Notes: generated from the sequence alone by a model not told the origin. A stretch of 64,000 nt of DNA from Sinomonas sp. ASV322 (GCF_030908245.1 NZ_JAVFJJ010000015.1:1-64000), one strand, 5' to 3'. Shown: positions 45,621 to 57,690, numbered from the stretch's first letter. Translations and numbers: made by a program.

Positions 45621-46208
45621 TCAGTCTTCCGGCTGGGCGCGACTCAGCGCACGCCGCACGATCAGGGCGAGCGCCGCGATCGCCAGCACGACGGCGGCGC
45701 CTCCCGCGATGACCCACCACGGCACGCCCGCCCCGACCGCTTCATGGTCGCTGTCCGATGAGCCCGCGGCCGGCGCGGACGACGGCGGGGCGACCCCCGC
45801 GGTTGCGCCCCCGTCCGCGGCCCCTCCGCGGGGCGCCTTCGCCGTGAACGTGAAGGTGCCCTCGATGGGGTGCGAGTCCGAGGACACGACGCGCCACGTC
45901 ACGGTGTAGGCACCGGCCGGGGCGCCGGGCTTGATCGCCTGGGTCACCGTGTTGTCGACGACGCGCGCCTCACCCGACGCCACGTCCGTTCCGGATGGAT
46001 CCTTCACGACGACCTTCGTGCCGATCGCAATCGGCGTGTGGTCGAAGGTGAGCTCCACGGCGGCGGGCACGGCCGCGACGGTCGATCCGTTCGCCGGATT
46101 CGTCGACTCGAGGACATCGTGAGCGTTCGCGGCCGCGGCAGGCAGCGCGAGGGCCGCGGCCGCAGCGATGACCGCAGCGGCCCGGGCAAGGGTCGTAAGA
46201 GTTCGCAT
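45621..46208 (-). CDS. CopC-domain copper-binding protein with C-terminal membrane anchor
   Basis: 195 residues from the ATG at 46208. Signal peptide ends ANA, leaving His as mature residue 1 (HDVLESTNPANGS), as CopC proteins need for Cu(II) binding; the other ligands fall in SSDSHPIEGTFTF. A Gly/Ala/Ser linker leads to one helix (VPWWVIAGGAAVVLAIAALA) and a short basic tail. It lies 56 bases after ycnI. Role in copper handling is known for the family and inferred here; no CopD domain is fused. Confidence 0.87.
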   Translation of the reverse strand: MRTLTTLARAAAVIAAAAALALPAAAANAHDVLESTNPANGSTVAAVPAAVELTFDHTPIAIGTKVVVKDPSGTDVASGEARVVDNTVTQAIKPGAPAGAYTVTWRVVSSDSHPIEGTFTFTAKAPRGGAADGGATAGVAPPSSAPAAGSSDSDHEAVGAGVPWWVIAGGAAVVLAIAALALIVRRALSRAQPED

Positions 46209-46264
46209 CGTCACCATTCTCCGCGGGAGGTGGCCGGGCGCGGGCCCGGCCACCTCCATGATGC

Positions 46265-47020
46265 TTACTTGGCGGTCTTGCCGCGACGGGTCAGGACCAG
46301 GCCGAGCGCGGTTGCACCGAGCACAGCCCCGATCGCGCCGAGGACGACGCCCCACCCTCCTGCCACATCGGTGGTCTGTGCCGCGGGGGCGGCCGAGTTC
46401 GCCTTTGCCGCACCAGCGCTCGGGCTCGCGCTGGCCGTCGCCGTTGCCATCGCCGGCGCCGCCTCGTCGGCCGCCGTCGTCGTGAATGCCGGCGCCGGGT
46501 GCTTAGGCTCGGGCTGGCCCTCCTCGGCGGTCTCGTTCCACTCGACGACCATGCCGTCGGTGTACGTCTGTGTAGCCGCGAGCACCACCTTCGTGCCCGC
46601 GGCGGGGAGCCTCCCGACCGAGAGCGAGAACGACTGGTACTGGTTCTGGCCGATCTGATGGGCCGCGTCGTTCGCGGTCCAGACCACCTCGATCGGCGCC
46701 TTCGTGACGGTCGATCCGCCGACCGTGACCGGCTTGGGCAGCTCGCCCGTGATGACCTGGGCGGTCCAGCCTTCAACGGGCCTGACCGAGACGGATGTGA
46801 ACGGGGTGTCGGTGGGGAGCTTGACCTCGAGCTTGGTGGTCTCGGCCGTCTCGGATTCGTTCGGCATGTTGAACGTGAGGTGGCTGTAGCCGTCGGCGCC
46901 GGTGTCGTCGGGGCTCACGGTGACGTGGGCATTCGCTGCGGCGGCTCCCGCGGCGATGAGGGCGGCCGTCGCGGCGGCGGTGCCGAGGGACGTGAGGGTA
47001 CGACGAAAGTTCGTGTTCAT
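46265..47020 (-). CDS. YcnI-family copper-binding protein (DUF1775)
   Basis: 251 residues from the ATG at 47020. Signal peptide (TAAATAALIAAGAAAANA) followed by mature N-terminal His (HVTVSPDDTGADGYSHLTFN), the residue that forms the copper-binding site in B. subtilis YcnI. The DUF1775 domain covers about 30-175; conserved Trp in VEGWTAQV and VVWTAND. A Ser/Ala-rich linker and one C-terminal membrane helix (GVVLGAIGAVLGATALGLVL) follow, ending RRGKTAK. Same operon as the CopC gene. Confidence 0.88.
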   Translation of the reverse strand: MNTNFRRTLTSLGTAAATAALIAAGAAAANAHVTVSPDDTGADGYSHLTFNMPNESETAETTKLEVKLPTDTPFTSVSVRPVEGWTAQVITGELPKPVTVGGSTVTKAPIEVVWTANDAAHQIGQNQYQSFSLSVGRLPAAGTKVVLAATQTYTDGMVVEWNETAEEGQPEPKHPAPAFTTTAADEAAPAMATATASASPSAGAAKANSAAPAAQTTDVAGGWGVVLGAIGAVLGATALGLVLTRRGKTAK

Positions 47021-47100
47021 GTGAAAGGCCTTCAGGGTTGCCGGGCGTGTCCCGGTCAGGATTGATGAGGAACCCGCTGCCGCGGGGAGCACGTGCCGTC

Positions 47101-47682
47101 TCAGGCGACGGCGAAGGCCGCCGGCGGGCCGCGGCGCGACGGCAGCCGAGTGCCGGGCCAAGGGCCCGGGGCAGCTTCCTCGGTGAAGGCCGGAACGACC
47201 GGCGTGGGGTGAGGGGCGACGGCGGTCAGGACCCTCACAAGGGGGCGCAGCCACGCGTGGAGGGCCCACAGGGCGGCCTCGCCCTTCGCGAGGACCATCC
47301 CGGTCAGGACCGTCGCGGCGGTGTGCGCGAGGATCATGAGCAGGCCGTCCGCGTGGACGTGACCGGCGACCGCTTGAGCCGCGCCGCCGAGAACATGGAC
47401 GTGCGCCGCCGAAAGCTCCGGGAGGCTCGTGGCCGAAATCGAGAGTGCGTCGAACGCTTCGTGCAGGACGAACTGGCCCGAGATGAGGATCGCGAGCATG
47501 GCCGCCGCCGAGATCTTCCGCCGCGAGAGTGCGATCACGGGGACGAGCACGAGGGAGAAGAGGCCGGCCACGATGAGCGGGTCTGGCAGCACTCCGCCCG
47601 CGGCGACGTGGGCGCTCGCAGCGAGGAACACCGTCATCGCGGAGACAGTGACGGCGCGCGAGAGCCTGAAGGGCATGCGCAT
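47101..47682 (-). CDS. Small multispanning membrane protein linked to copper genes
   Basis: 193 residues from the ATG at 47682, which has GAAGGCGG at proper distance; an ATG at 47721 lacks one. Four or five hydrophobic helices. The extracytoplasmic loop contains a His cluster (SAAHVHVLGGAAQAVAGHVH), which could bind metal. No named family recognised. It is the first gene of the YcnI-CopC unit (80 bases before ycnI), so a role in copper or metal uptake is plausible but inferred. Confidence 0.6.
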   Translation of the reverse strand: MRMPFRLSRAVTVSAMTVFLAASAHVAAGGVLPDPLIVAGLFSLVLVPVIALSRRKISAAAMLAILISGQFVLHEAFDALSISATSLPELSAAHVHVLGGAAQAVAGHVHADGLLMILAHTAATVLTGMVLAKGEAALWALHAWLRPLVRVLTAVAPHPTPVVPAFTEEAAPGPWPGTRLPSRRGPPAAFAVA

Positions 47683-47715
47683 GCAGGCACCGCCTTCCGT
47701 CGCTTCGCCAGAGGA

Positions 47716-47740
47716 TCGCATCTACTGTACGTAGAAAGGC
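47716..47740 (-). promoter_or_regulatory. Candidate operator before the copper-type cluster
   Basis: Partial inverted repeat CTAC-N5-GTAG around GTAC (CTACTGTACGTAG, 47722-47734) directly upstream of the first gene. It resembles a repressor-site shape (CopY/BlaI-like) but no regulator gene is nearby, so this is a weak call. Confidence 0.25.
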
Positions 47741-47818
47741 CGGGCGGACGGGAATCCGGCCGCGTCTGGTGCCATCCGGGGTTCCGTCCCGTGCGCGTAC
47801 CGCAAGGGACGCGCGCGG

Positions 47819-48367
47819 TTAGTTTCCGCCGGCCGTGGCTGGCGCGGAGGCCTTCGGTGCTGGCGTGGCGTCGCCCGAGCCGGCGCCAGCCCCCTGGGAC
47901 GAGCGGCTCCCGAATCCTCCTTGGCCTCCGTTCGTGCCGCCAGTCTGGCCTGTACCGGCGCCGTTCTGGCCCGTGCCGGGCGTGAACTGCGAGAAGTTCC
48001 CGCGGCCCGTTACCCCGTTGCGCACGTCCACGACCTTCTGGACCGCCGCCCCGCCGAGCGCGCCGGCGAGCACGAGGCACGCGCATGCGAGCACCTTGGT
48101 GAAGCGTCCCATGCGGTACCGCGGGGCGGGAACGAACGGCTCGTCGTCGGCCGCGGCGGGGGTCACAGGCTCGGCGCCGCTCCACGCGGGCTCGCCATGG
48201 TGACCGACGACGGCGGCCGGCGCCCCGGCGTCGTGCGTCGCCTGATGCTGGGGCGCGCCCCAGGCGGGGGCGCCCCAGCCGGGAGCGGGGGCGTCGAAGG
48301 ATTCGGTCGGGCTCTCGACGCTGGTGAGTTCCGACGTGCGGTCGGATTCGGAGGTGCGCTCAGGCAT
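47819..48367 (-). CDS. Single-span membrane protein of the MacAB-like operon
   Basis: 182 residues from the ATG at 48367 (an earlier ATG at 48382 lacks a ribosome site). N-terminal cytoplasmic part (about 1-90) rich in Pro, Ala and His; one helix (VLACACLVLAGALGGAA, about 91-108); extracytoplasmic tail of Gly/Thr/Gln/Ser low complexity. No family recognised. It begins 22 bases after the permease stop, so it is the fourth gene of the efflux operon and may be an accessory or assembly factor; that is inference. Confidence 0.65.
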   Translation of the reverse strand: MPERTSESDRTSELTSVESPTESFDAPAPGWGAPAWGAPQHQATHDAGAPAAVVGHHGEPAWSGAEPVTPAAADDEPFVPAPRYRMGRFTKVLACACLVLAGALGGAAVQKVVDVRNGVTGRGNFSQFTPGTGQNGAGTGQTGGTNGGQGGFGSRSSQGAGAGSGDATPAPKASAPATAGGN

Positions 48368-48389
48368 GTGCGGCTCTCTCATGGGTGGC

Positions 48390-49615
48390 CTACTCGTAAC
48401 GGAGGGCGTCGATGGGGCGGAGCTTGGCGGCCTTGTTGGCCGGGTAGATCCCGAAGACGAGGCCGATGCCGGCCGAGACGGCGACGCTCAGCCACACGGT
48501 CCACCACTGGACTTCGGGGCGGATCCCGGCGATCGTGAAGCTTGACGCCCCGAATCCGATGAGGATCCCGACGATCCCGCCGAGGATCGAGATGATGAGC
48601 GATTCGACGAGGAACTGCATGACGATGTTCCCGCGCGTCGCGCCGATCGCCTTGCGGATGCCGATCTCGCGCGTCCGCTCCGTCACGGTCACGAGCATGA
48701 TGTTCATGACGCCGATCCCGCCCACGAGGAGGCTGATGCCGGCCACGGCGCTCAACAGGATCGTGAGCGTCTGGGTGGTCGTCGTCGCGGTCGAGAGAAC
48801 CTGCGCCTGGTTGCGGACCTGGTAGTCGCGGTTCGTGCTCGTGACCTGATGCCTCGCGTCGAGGATCTGCTGGATCTCGTTCTGGGCCTCCGTCATGACG
48901 TCCGCGCTCTTCGCCTGGACCTGGATCGAGGAGAGGCTCGGCGAGTAGCCCGAGAACTTGTCCTGGGCGGTCGCGTAGGGGACCATTGCCACGTCGTCCG
49001 GGTCGTTGAGCCCGCTCGTGCCCTTGGCCGCGAGGACGCCGGCCACCGTGAAGTTCTGCCCGTTGAGGGACACCGTCTGCCCTACGAGGGTGGAGACATT
49101 CGTGGCGAGGTCCGCTGCGACGCTGTTTCCGAGCACGACGACGGGCTGTCCGGCGTCGGCGTCGTCGATCAGGCGGCCGGCGGCGATCGTGAAGTTCGTG
49201 ATGCCGAAGTACGAGGGCGATGTCCCGAGAGTCGACGCGATCGAGTGCGTCGACGAGCCGAGTGCGGCGGTCACCGACTGGGTCTGCACGACGGGCGCGG
49301 TGGTCGCGATATCGGGGGCGAGGACGGGGTCCTGGAGGGCCTGCTGGTCCGCGAGCGTGAGGTTCGTGGTCCGCGTGCGCGTGCCCGTGGCGCTCCCTCC
49401 GGTCGTGCGGCCGCCCGTCGAGATCGCGCGGTTGACCGTGAGGACGTTCGTCCCGAGCTTTCCGATCTGGTCCTTGATCATGTTCGACGTCCCCGCGCCC
49501 ACCGCGAGGAGCGTGATGACGGCGCTGATGCCGATCACGATGCCGAGCGTCGTGAGTACCGAGCGCATCTTGTTGGCGCTGATGCCGGAGAGGGCGAAGC
49601 GGATGGCTTCGGCAA

Positions 49616-49619
<4 letters not shown>
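48390..49619 (-). CDS. MacB/FtsX-type ABC transporter permease
   Basis: 409 residues. ATG at 49619 overlaps the ATPase stop (ATGA). MacB-like layout: helix 1 ([20 protein letters not shown], about 21-40), a large extracytoplasmic domain (about 50-280), then three helices (about 285-400) with the hallmark [19 protein letters not shown] coupling loop. It moves substrate by mechanotransmission rather than through a channel. Together with the MacA-like and ATPase genes it forms an export system for peptides or antibiotics; substrate unknown. Confidence 0.9.
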
Positions 49620-50365
<746 letters not shown>

Positions 50366-50375
50366 CGCCCACGCC

Positions 50376-51947
50376 TCACTTGCCGGTGCCGGAGTTGGTG
50401 CCACCCGTGCCGCCTCTCGTGCCGCTGTTGCCATTGCCCCCGTTGCCCGCGCCTCCAGTTCCGCCGATGCCGCCGCCCCCGAAGCCGCCCCCGAGGAAGC
50501 CGCGGTTGGTCTGCGTGCTCGAATCCGTGCTCGTCGTGACGCTCGGGAGCACGACCTGGTCGCCGTCGCTCAGCCCCGTGAGCACCTCGGTGCGGCCGTT
50601 CGCCGTGATGCCGGTCGTGATCGCGACCATCTGCTCGGAGCCGCTGCGCTCGACGCTCACGGTCTGCCGATTGCCCGCCGTCGTGATCGCGAGCGTGGGA
50701 ACAACGAGCGCGTTCGCCGCGGTCGACGTCGTGACCGCGATGTCCGCGCTCTCGCCGAGGCGCACGGCCGCGGGCGGGTTGGCGATCGAGACGGTGACGG
50801 CGTAGGTCACGACGCCGTTCGTCGTCGTCGACGTCGCCGCGATCGAGGTGACCGTCCCCGTGATCGCCGCCGCGCTCGGATCCGCCTTGAGTGCGGGGAA
50901 CGTGAACGTCGAGGCCTGTCCGACCTTCATTGACGCGATGTCGGACTCGGAGAAGCCCGCGACGACCTGCAGGTGCGCCGTGTCCGTCAGCGTCACAAGC
51001 CCAGAGGACGACGACGAAGAGCTCGCCGAGGAGCCCGAGCTGCCACCGGCTGCGCCTGAACCGCCCGATCCGCTCGCCGACGAGCCCGTGCTTCCTGTGC
51101 TTCCCGCGTTTGCGCCGACGACGGCGCCGATCGCGGTCACCGTGCCGTCGGAGGGTGCCTTGACCGTGCAATCCGCGAGGTTCTTCTGGGCCGTCTGAAG
51201 GGTGATCTTCGCGGACGTCGTGTTGCTCGGCGCGGCGTTCGCCTGCGAATTCTGCGCGGAGCTGAGCGACACCTGTGCTGACGAGAGCTGCTGTTGATCC
51301 TTGAGCGCGGAGGACTGCTGCTGGTTCTGCGCCTGGGTCAGCGCCTGCTGATCCTTCGCGAGCTGCGCCTGCGCGGCCGCCAAGGCATTCGCGTCTTGGA
51401 CGTTGTTGGGGTTCGCCGACGCCGTGGCCTGCGCGGAGTTGACCGTGGTCTGATCGGTGTCCACCTGCTTCTGCGCGTTGGCCACCGCGGCAGACTGCTG
51501 TTGCGCGTCGAGCGCCTGGGTCTGCTGGGCGTTCGTGAGCTGCTGCTGGGCCTGGGAGACCGAGTTCGCGGCCTGTGCGGCTTGCTGCCCGGCCTGGGCG
51601 ACGGCGGAATCCAGGGCGGCCTGCGCGGAATCGACGGCGTTCTGCTGGTTCGTGGGGTCGATGTCCACGAGCTCCTGCCCTGCTTTGACGGGCTGCCCGA
51701 CGCTCACCTTGACCGCCGTGACCGGCCCGGAGCAGTTTCCGGGGCCCACGGCCGTTGTCGTTGCGGACGAGACGTTTCCCGACGCGGTTGCGGTGGCCTG
51801 CAGGCTTGCCCTGCTCACGGCGACGGTTCTCGCGGTGACGGTGCTTGCCGGCTTGGCCGTCGCCGAGATGGTCGCGTAGGTGCCCCCAGCGAGAAGGAGC
51901 GCGGCGGCTCCGAGGGCGGAGTTGATGACGACGGTCTTTCGGTTCAC
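50376..51947 (-). CDS. MacA-like periplasmic adaptor protein
   Basis: 523 residues from the GTG at 51947; an upstream GTG at 52013 with AAGGA is the alternative (545 residues). One N-terminal helix (VINSALGAAALLLAGGTYA). Half of a biotinyl-lipoyl domain (about 70-95), an unusually long Gln/Ala-rich coiled-coil hairpin (about 100-235), the second lipoyl half, a Ser/Gly linker (SSASSSSSSSG), then beta-barrel and membrane-proximal domains. The tail is Gly-rich (GGGFGGGGIGG). HlyD/MacA family. In a Gram-positive cell it would sit outside the membrane and help MacB. Confidence 0.88.
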   Translation of the reverse strand: MNRKTVVINSALGAAALLLAGGTYATISATAKPASTVTARTVAVSRASLQATATASGNVSSATTTAVGPGNCSGPVTAVKVSVGQPVKAGQELVDIDPTNQQNAVDSAQAALDSAVAQAGQQAAQAANSVSQAQQQLTNAQQTQALDAQQQSAAVANAQKQVDTDQTTVNSAQATASANPNNVQDANALAAAQAQLAKDQQALTQAQNQQQSSALKDQQQLSSAQVSLSSAQNSQANAAPSNTTSAKITLQTAQKNLADCTVKAPSDGTVTAIGAVVGANAGSTGSTGSSASGSGGSGAAGGSSGSSASSSSSSSGLVTLTDTAHLQVVAGFSESDIASMKVGQASTFTFPALKADPSAAAITGTVTSIAATSTTTNGVVTYAVTVSIANPPAAVRLGESADIAVTTSTAANALVVPTLAITTAGNRQTVSVERSGSEQMVAITTGITANGRTEVLTGLSDGDQVVLPSVTTSTDSSTQTNRGFLGGGFGGGGIGGTGGAGNGGNGNSGTRGGTGGTNSGTGK

Positions 51948-52117
51948 GAGAGGAATGTAGTGGTGGATCCTATGCGTCGGCTGTGCGGTCTCGGAGATCC
52001 CCCCATGGATCACTTAGTCCTTGAGGACGATGCCCCCGAGCGAGGATCATCCCGCGGAGCGTCGCGCGCCGCTGCCTGCCGTCCTAGCGTGGAAGGGTCA
52101 GCTACCCAGGAGGCGAC

Positions 52118-53988
<1,871 letters not shown>

Positions 53989-54001
53989 CGCTCGGTCCAC
54001 A

Positions 54002-55351
54002 ATGGACGCCATGGCACCACTGATTCCGGCGGGGGGTGCGCCCAGAAGAACGGACGGCGCACTCCCCGTCTCCGTGCCCGCGGCCCGCACGGCATCCGGC
54101 CCGGCGCCTTCGCGCGCTCGCGACGGCCGTGGCCCTGCTTCCGGCGAGCAGTCCGGACCACCCGCGTACGTACCGCCCGTCCGCCGGGGCCGCATCCGCC
54201 AATACCTCTACGAGCATCCCGTCGCGATGGACGGGGTTGTCGTCTTTGCGAGTTCGGTCCTCTCGATCGGGGCGATCATCGAGACGGCCGACGGCAGCCA
54301 CTGGTGGCAGTTCGCGCTCGTCGTCGCCGAGCAGCTCGCGCTCATGCTGCGGCGCAAGGTGCCGTGGTCGCTTCTCGGCGGCATCGCCGTCGCGGACGCG
54401 GTGTTCCTGTTCGCGACGCCGAGCATGGGAAGCACGAGCGCGGCCGTGCTCTTCGCCCTCTACGCCGTCGCCGTGCAGGTTCGCACGGGATGGGCGCTCG
54501 GCGCGGCGGTCGCCGCAAGCTTGCCGGTTGCCGTGTACTTCGCGCTCGTGTACCGACCCACCGAAACGCTCGTCGAACAGAGCGGGCCGTTTATCGGCCT
54601 TGTCGGCTCCGTGTCGGTGCTCCTGTCCAATCTCGTCGCGGTCGGGGTCGGCATCGTCGTCCGGGGCAACCGGATCCATCAGGCCGAGATCCGCGCATGG
54701 GCCATGCGCCGTGCCCAATTCGCGTCTATCCAGGAACGCAACCGCATCGCGCGCGAGATGCACGACGTCGTCGCCCATTCGCTCACCGTCATGGTCGCGC
54801 TGAGCGACGGGGCAGCGCGCGCGCTCGAGCGCGATCCCGAGACAGCACGGGCCGTCCTCGGCGAGCTCTCGAGCACGGGACGCGCAGCACTCGCCGATAT
54901 GCGGCGCGTGCTCGGTGTGCTTCGCGCCGACGCGGGGGCGCCCACGCGCGAACCCGCCCTCGGCGGGCTCCAGGCCCTGGTCGATGGATTCAGGGCCGCG
55001 GGCCTCCCCGTCATCCTCACGCAGGACGGCGAATCGCTTCCGGACGACGCCGCCTTTCGGCTTGCGGTGTACCGGATCATCCAGGAGTCCCTCACGAACG
55101 TCCTGAGATACGCGCGCGGAGTGGGGCGCGTCGACGTGCTCGTGGCGCGCGACGGCGGGACCGTGCGCGTGCGGGTGGAGAACGACGGCGGCACCGCACC
55201 TGACGGCCCCGAGGCGCACTTGGGGACCGGGGGAGGGATCGCCGGCATGCAGGAACGCGCCGCGATCTTCGGGGGTTTCCTGAGCGCGGGTCCGCGATCC
55301 GGGGGAGGATGGCGCGTGGACGCTGAACTGCATTGGAACGAGGGGGAATGA
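54002..55351 (+). CDS. Sensor histidine kinase (HisKA_3, NarL-type partner)
   Basis: 449 residues from the ATG at 54002 (another ATG at 54011). About 55 disordered residues, then five or six membrane helices (about 75-225) with very short outside loops, so it probably senses within the membrane. Phospho-acceptor His in IAREMHDVVAHSLTVMV; ATPase N box IIQESLTNVLRYA and the G box in GTGGGIAGMQERAA. It is likely to phosphorylate the regulator encoded next. The stop overlaps the regulator ATG (ATGA). Confidence 0.9.
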   Translation: MDAMAPLIPAGGAPRRTDGALPVSVPAARTASGPAPSRARDGRGPASGEQSGPPAYVPPVRRGRIRQYLYEHPVAMDGVVVFASSVLSIGAIIETADGSHWWQFALVVAEQLALMLRRKVPWSLLGGIAVADAVFLFATPSMGSTSAAVLFALYAVAVQVRTGWALGAAVAASLPVAVYFALVYRPTETLVEQSGPFIGLVGSVSVLLSNLVAVGVGIVVRGNRIHQAEIRAWAMRRAQFASIQERNRIAREMHDVVAHSLTVMVALSDGAARALERDPETARAVLGELSSTGRAALADMRRVLGVLRADAGAPTREPALGGLQALVDGFRAAGLPVILTQDGESLPDDAAFRLAVYRIIQESLTNVLRYARGVGRVDVLVARDGGTVRVRVENDGGTAPDGPEAHLGTGGGIAGMQERAAIFGGFLSAGPRSGGGWRVDAELHWNEGE

Positions 55352-56079
55352 TGGGTGCCGAGACACCGTCGAGGACGTCGGGTGGCGCGGAGGACCACGC
55401 CCTGAGGCTCCTGCTGGTCGACGACCAACCGCTCCTGCGGGTCGGGTTCCGCATGGTCCTCGAGTCGGAGGACGGGATCGAGGTGGTCGGCGAGGCGGGC
55501 GATGGCGCGGAGGCCGTCCGGCTGACGCGCGAGCTTGATCCCGACGTCGTGCTCATGGATGTCCGCATGCCCGTCATGGATGGGATCGAGGCCACTCGCA
55601 GAATCGCGGCATCGCCGTCTGCGGCCAGGGTCATCATCCTGACCACGTTCGACCTCGACGAATATGCGTTCGCGGGCCTTCAGGCCGGGGCGTCCGCGTT
55701 CCTGCTCAAGGACGTTGCGCCCGCCGAACTCGTGCACGCGGTGCGGCTCGTCGCGAGTGGCGACGCCGTCGTGAGCCCGAGGGTGACCCAGCGCCTCCTC
55801 GAGACGTACGTGCGGGCGGAGGGCGCCGCCGTCGGACGCCCCGAAGCCCAGTCGGACCCGCTCCTGCATGATCTGACGCCGCGGGAGCTCGAGGTGCTCC
55901 GGTCAATCTGCGAGGGCCTCAGCAACGCGGAGATCGCGCACCGGCTCTACCTCTCGGAGGCGACGGTCAAGAGCCACGTTCGCCGCATCCTGTCGAAGCT
56001 GCACTTGCGCGATCGCGTGCAGGCCGTGGTCTACGGGTACGAGACGGGCCTCGTGATCCCGAGCAACCCGGACTACTGA
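55348..56079 (+). CDS. LuxR/NarL-type response regulator
   Basis: 243 residues from the ATG at 55348. Receiver domain (about 20-140) with phospho-acceptor Asp in VVLMDVRMPVMDG, the conserved Thr in ILTTFD and Lys in FLLKDV. The HTH is of LuxR type (about 175-235: LTPRELEVLRSICEGLSNAE). Most likely controls the adjacent ABC transporter genes, and perhaps the divergent MacAB-like operon. Confidence 0.93.
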   Translation: MMGAETPSRTSGGAEDHALRLLLVDDQPLLRVGFRMVLESEDGIEVVGEAGDGAEAVRLTRELDPDVVLMDVRMPVMDGIEATRRIAASPSAARVIILTTFDLDEYAFAGLQAGASAFLLKDVAPAELVHAVRLVASGDAVVSPRVTQRLLETYVRAEGAAVGRPEAQSDPLLHDLTPRELEVLRSICEGLSNAEIAHRLYLSEATVKSHVRRILSKLHLRDRVQAVVYGYETGLVIPSNPDY

Positions 56080-56096
56080 CGGCGACGGCCCCACCG

Positions 56097-56187
56097 TTTC
56101 TCCAAGTACAAATCCTGTTTGGAGCAAACTTGGAGAACGGTTAGACTTTCTCCAAGTACAAGTTCTATTTGGAGCAAAGTTGGAGAA
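56097..56187 (+). promoter_or_regulatory. Duplicated 41-bp operator-like element before fic
   Basis: Two direct copies, 56097-56137 and 56147-56187, 50 bases apart and identical at 37 of 41 positions. Each has inverted ends (TTCTCCAAGT and ACTTGGAGAA, weaker in copy 2) and an internal TTTGGAGCAAA. The 50-bp spacing places both on nearly the same helix face. Copy 2 includes the ribosome site (GGAGAA) of the downstream gene, so a bound protein would block expression. A likely ligand is the winged-helix C-terminus of the Fic protein. Confidence 0.7.
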
Positions 56188-56190
56188 GCC

Positions 56191-57519
56191 GTGAAGCTGC
56201 CCATGCCTCCTCCGGATCCTGCCGTCAGCCGGAAGCTCATGGCTGGCGTCTTGGCTCTCGGGACCTATCACGAGCTCGATGACTCGACCTATCTCCCGTG
56301 GGACGAGCTACGGTACCGGCCCGTCCCAGAGATCCTGGGCTCCGACGCCGACCACGAACTCTGGTGGGCGGTCCTTATGTGGTCTCGTCGGGCACGCCGC
56401 CGCAATCTTGGAATCCTGCAGTCCAACGGCGAACCTTTTGGCCTTGTCCTCACCGACCGGATCCTCAAAGCGTCCGAACAGATCGCTCGCGAGACTGGCG
56501 GTCGCTTAGGCCTCCCGGAAGACGTCCTCGGGCCCTCCGATAGGAATCAGTACATCGTCCGCTCGCTCGTCGAGGAAGCGATTACGTCGTCGCAGCTTGA
56601 GGGTGCGTCAACGTCACGGCGGGTAGCCAAGGAGATGCTCGATTCGGGTCGCGAGCCCGTCAACAAGTCCGAGCTCATGATCGTGAACAACTATGTCGCC
56701 ATGCAGCGGATCCGCGACGAGGCCAAGAATGCGCTGACTCCTGCGTTCGTGCTCGAGCTCCATCGGATCCTCACAGACGGAACCTTGGATGATCCGGAGG
56801 ATGCAGGTCGCCTCGAGACCCCCGATCATGAGCGTGTTGCAGTGTGGGACAACGAGTTGAAGATCCACACGCCGCCGCCCGCCGAACAGCTTCCCGATCG
56901 GCTGCATAGACTTTGCGATTTCGCCAATGGCAAGCTTGCCCCGGAGGTGTATCTACCCCCGGTGGTGCGCGCCGTCGTCGTCCACTTCATGGCGGGCTAC
57001 GATCACTACTTCGCCGACGGCAACGGACGTACAGCGCGCGCGCTCTTCTACTGGAGCATGCTCCATGAGGGCTATTGGCTGAGCCAGTACGTCACGATCT
57101 CGAAGATCCTTCGAAAGGCCCCCTCCAGATACAGCCTTGCGTACCGGCACACCGAGGACGACGACGGAGACCTCACCTATTTCATCCACCACCAACTTGA
57201 TGTCATCCTGCGGGCGATCCGCGAGCTCAACGAGTACATAGATGCAAAGGGACACGAGCTGCGGTCGGTGCGTTCTGCCCTGCGAGGACAAGCTCACGAC
57301 CTCAACCAGCGTCAACTCCAGGCTCTCGAGGAGGCCGTGAAGGACGACTCCGGGCTCCTGACGGTCAAGGAGCACGCTGGCCATTTTGGCGTGTCGGGCG
57401 AGACGGCTCGCGCGGACCTCGGCGACCTCGAGCGACGGGGCTACTTGGTCCGCTCGAAAGCAGGCAAGCAGTTCGTATGGAAGCCGGCCCCCGGCCTTGC
57501 CGGCCTGTTGGGCCGATAG
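56191..57519 (+). CDS. Fic-domain protein with inhibitory helix and C-terminal winged helix
   Basis: 442 residues from the GTG at 56191, just behind GGAGAA. An earlier in-frame ATG (56119) would translate the operator repeat and is rejected. Fic core HYFADGNGRTAR at 272-283 keeps the catalytic His and the phosphate-binding loop, so AMP transfer to a protein target is expected. The inhibitory motif SSQLEG at 133-138 (S-x-x-x-E-G) before the Fic fold marks a self-inhibited, class II protein. The last 80 residues form a DNA-binding winged helix (TVKEHAGHFGVSGETARADL). Probably autoregulated. Confidence 0.88.
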   Translation: MKLPMPPPDPAVSRKLMAGVLALGTYHELDDSTYLPWDELRYRPVPEILGSDADHELWWAVLMWSRRARRRNLGILQSNGEPFGLVLTDRILKASEQIARETGGRLGLPEDVLGPSDRNQYIVRSLVEEAITSSQLEGASTSRRVAKEMLDSGREPVNKSELMIVNNYVAMQRIRDEAKNALTPAFVLELHRILTDGTLDDPEDAGRLETPDHERVAVWDNELKIHTPPPAEQLPDRLHRLCDFANGKLAPEVYLPPVVRAVVVHFMAGYDHYFADGNGRTARALFYWSMLHEGYWLSQYVTISKILRKAPSRYSLAYRHTEDDDGDLTYFIHHQLDVILRAIRELNEYIDAKGHELRSVRSALRGQAHDLNQRQLQALEEAVKDDSGLLTVKEHAGHFGVSGETARADLGDLERRGYLVRSKAGKQFVWKPAPGLAGLLGR

Positions 57520-57690
57520 TCTTCGGGGCTGGCTTCCCAGCTGCGCTCTGGTCCGGTTGTGATGTCCCAATCGGTCGAAAACTCGGCGTGTCGGGTCGGA
57601 TCCGCCCGTGTTGGGCCGGATAAACGGTCCGGAGCGCGCCCCCTCGAACCCCCTCTACCGCGCTGACCCGGCCCGGCGCACAATGGCCGC

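Noticed and set aside
56119-56190. Earlier ATG for the Fic gene at 56119
   Set aside because: The added residues are translated from the duplicated operator, and the GTG at 56191 has its own GGAGAA site.
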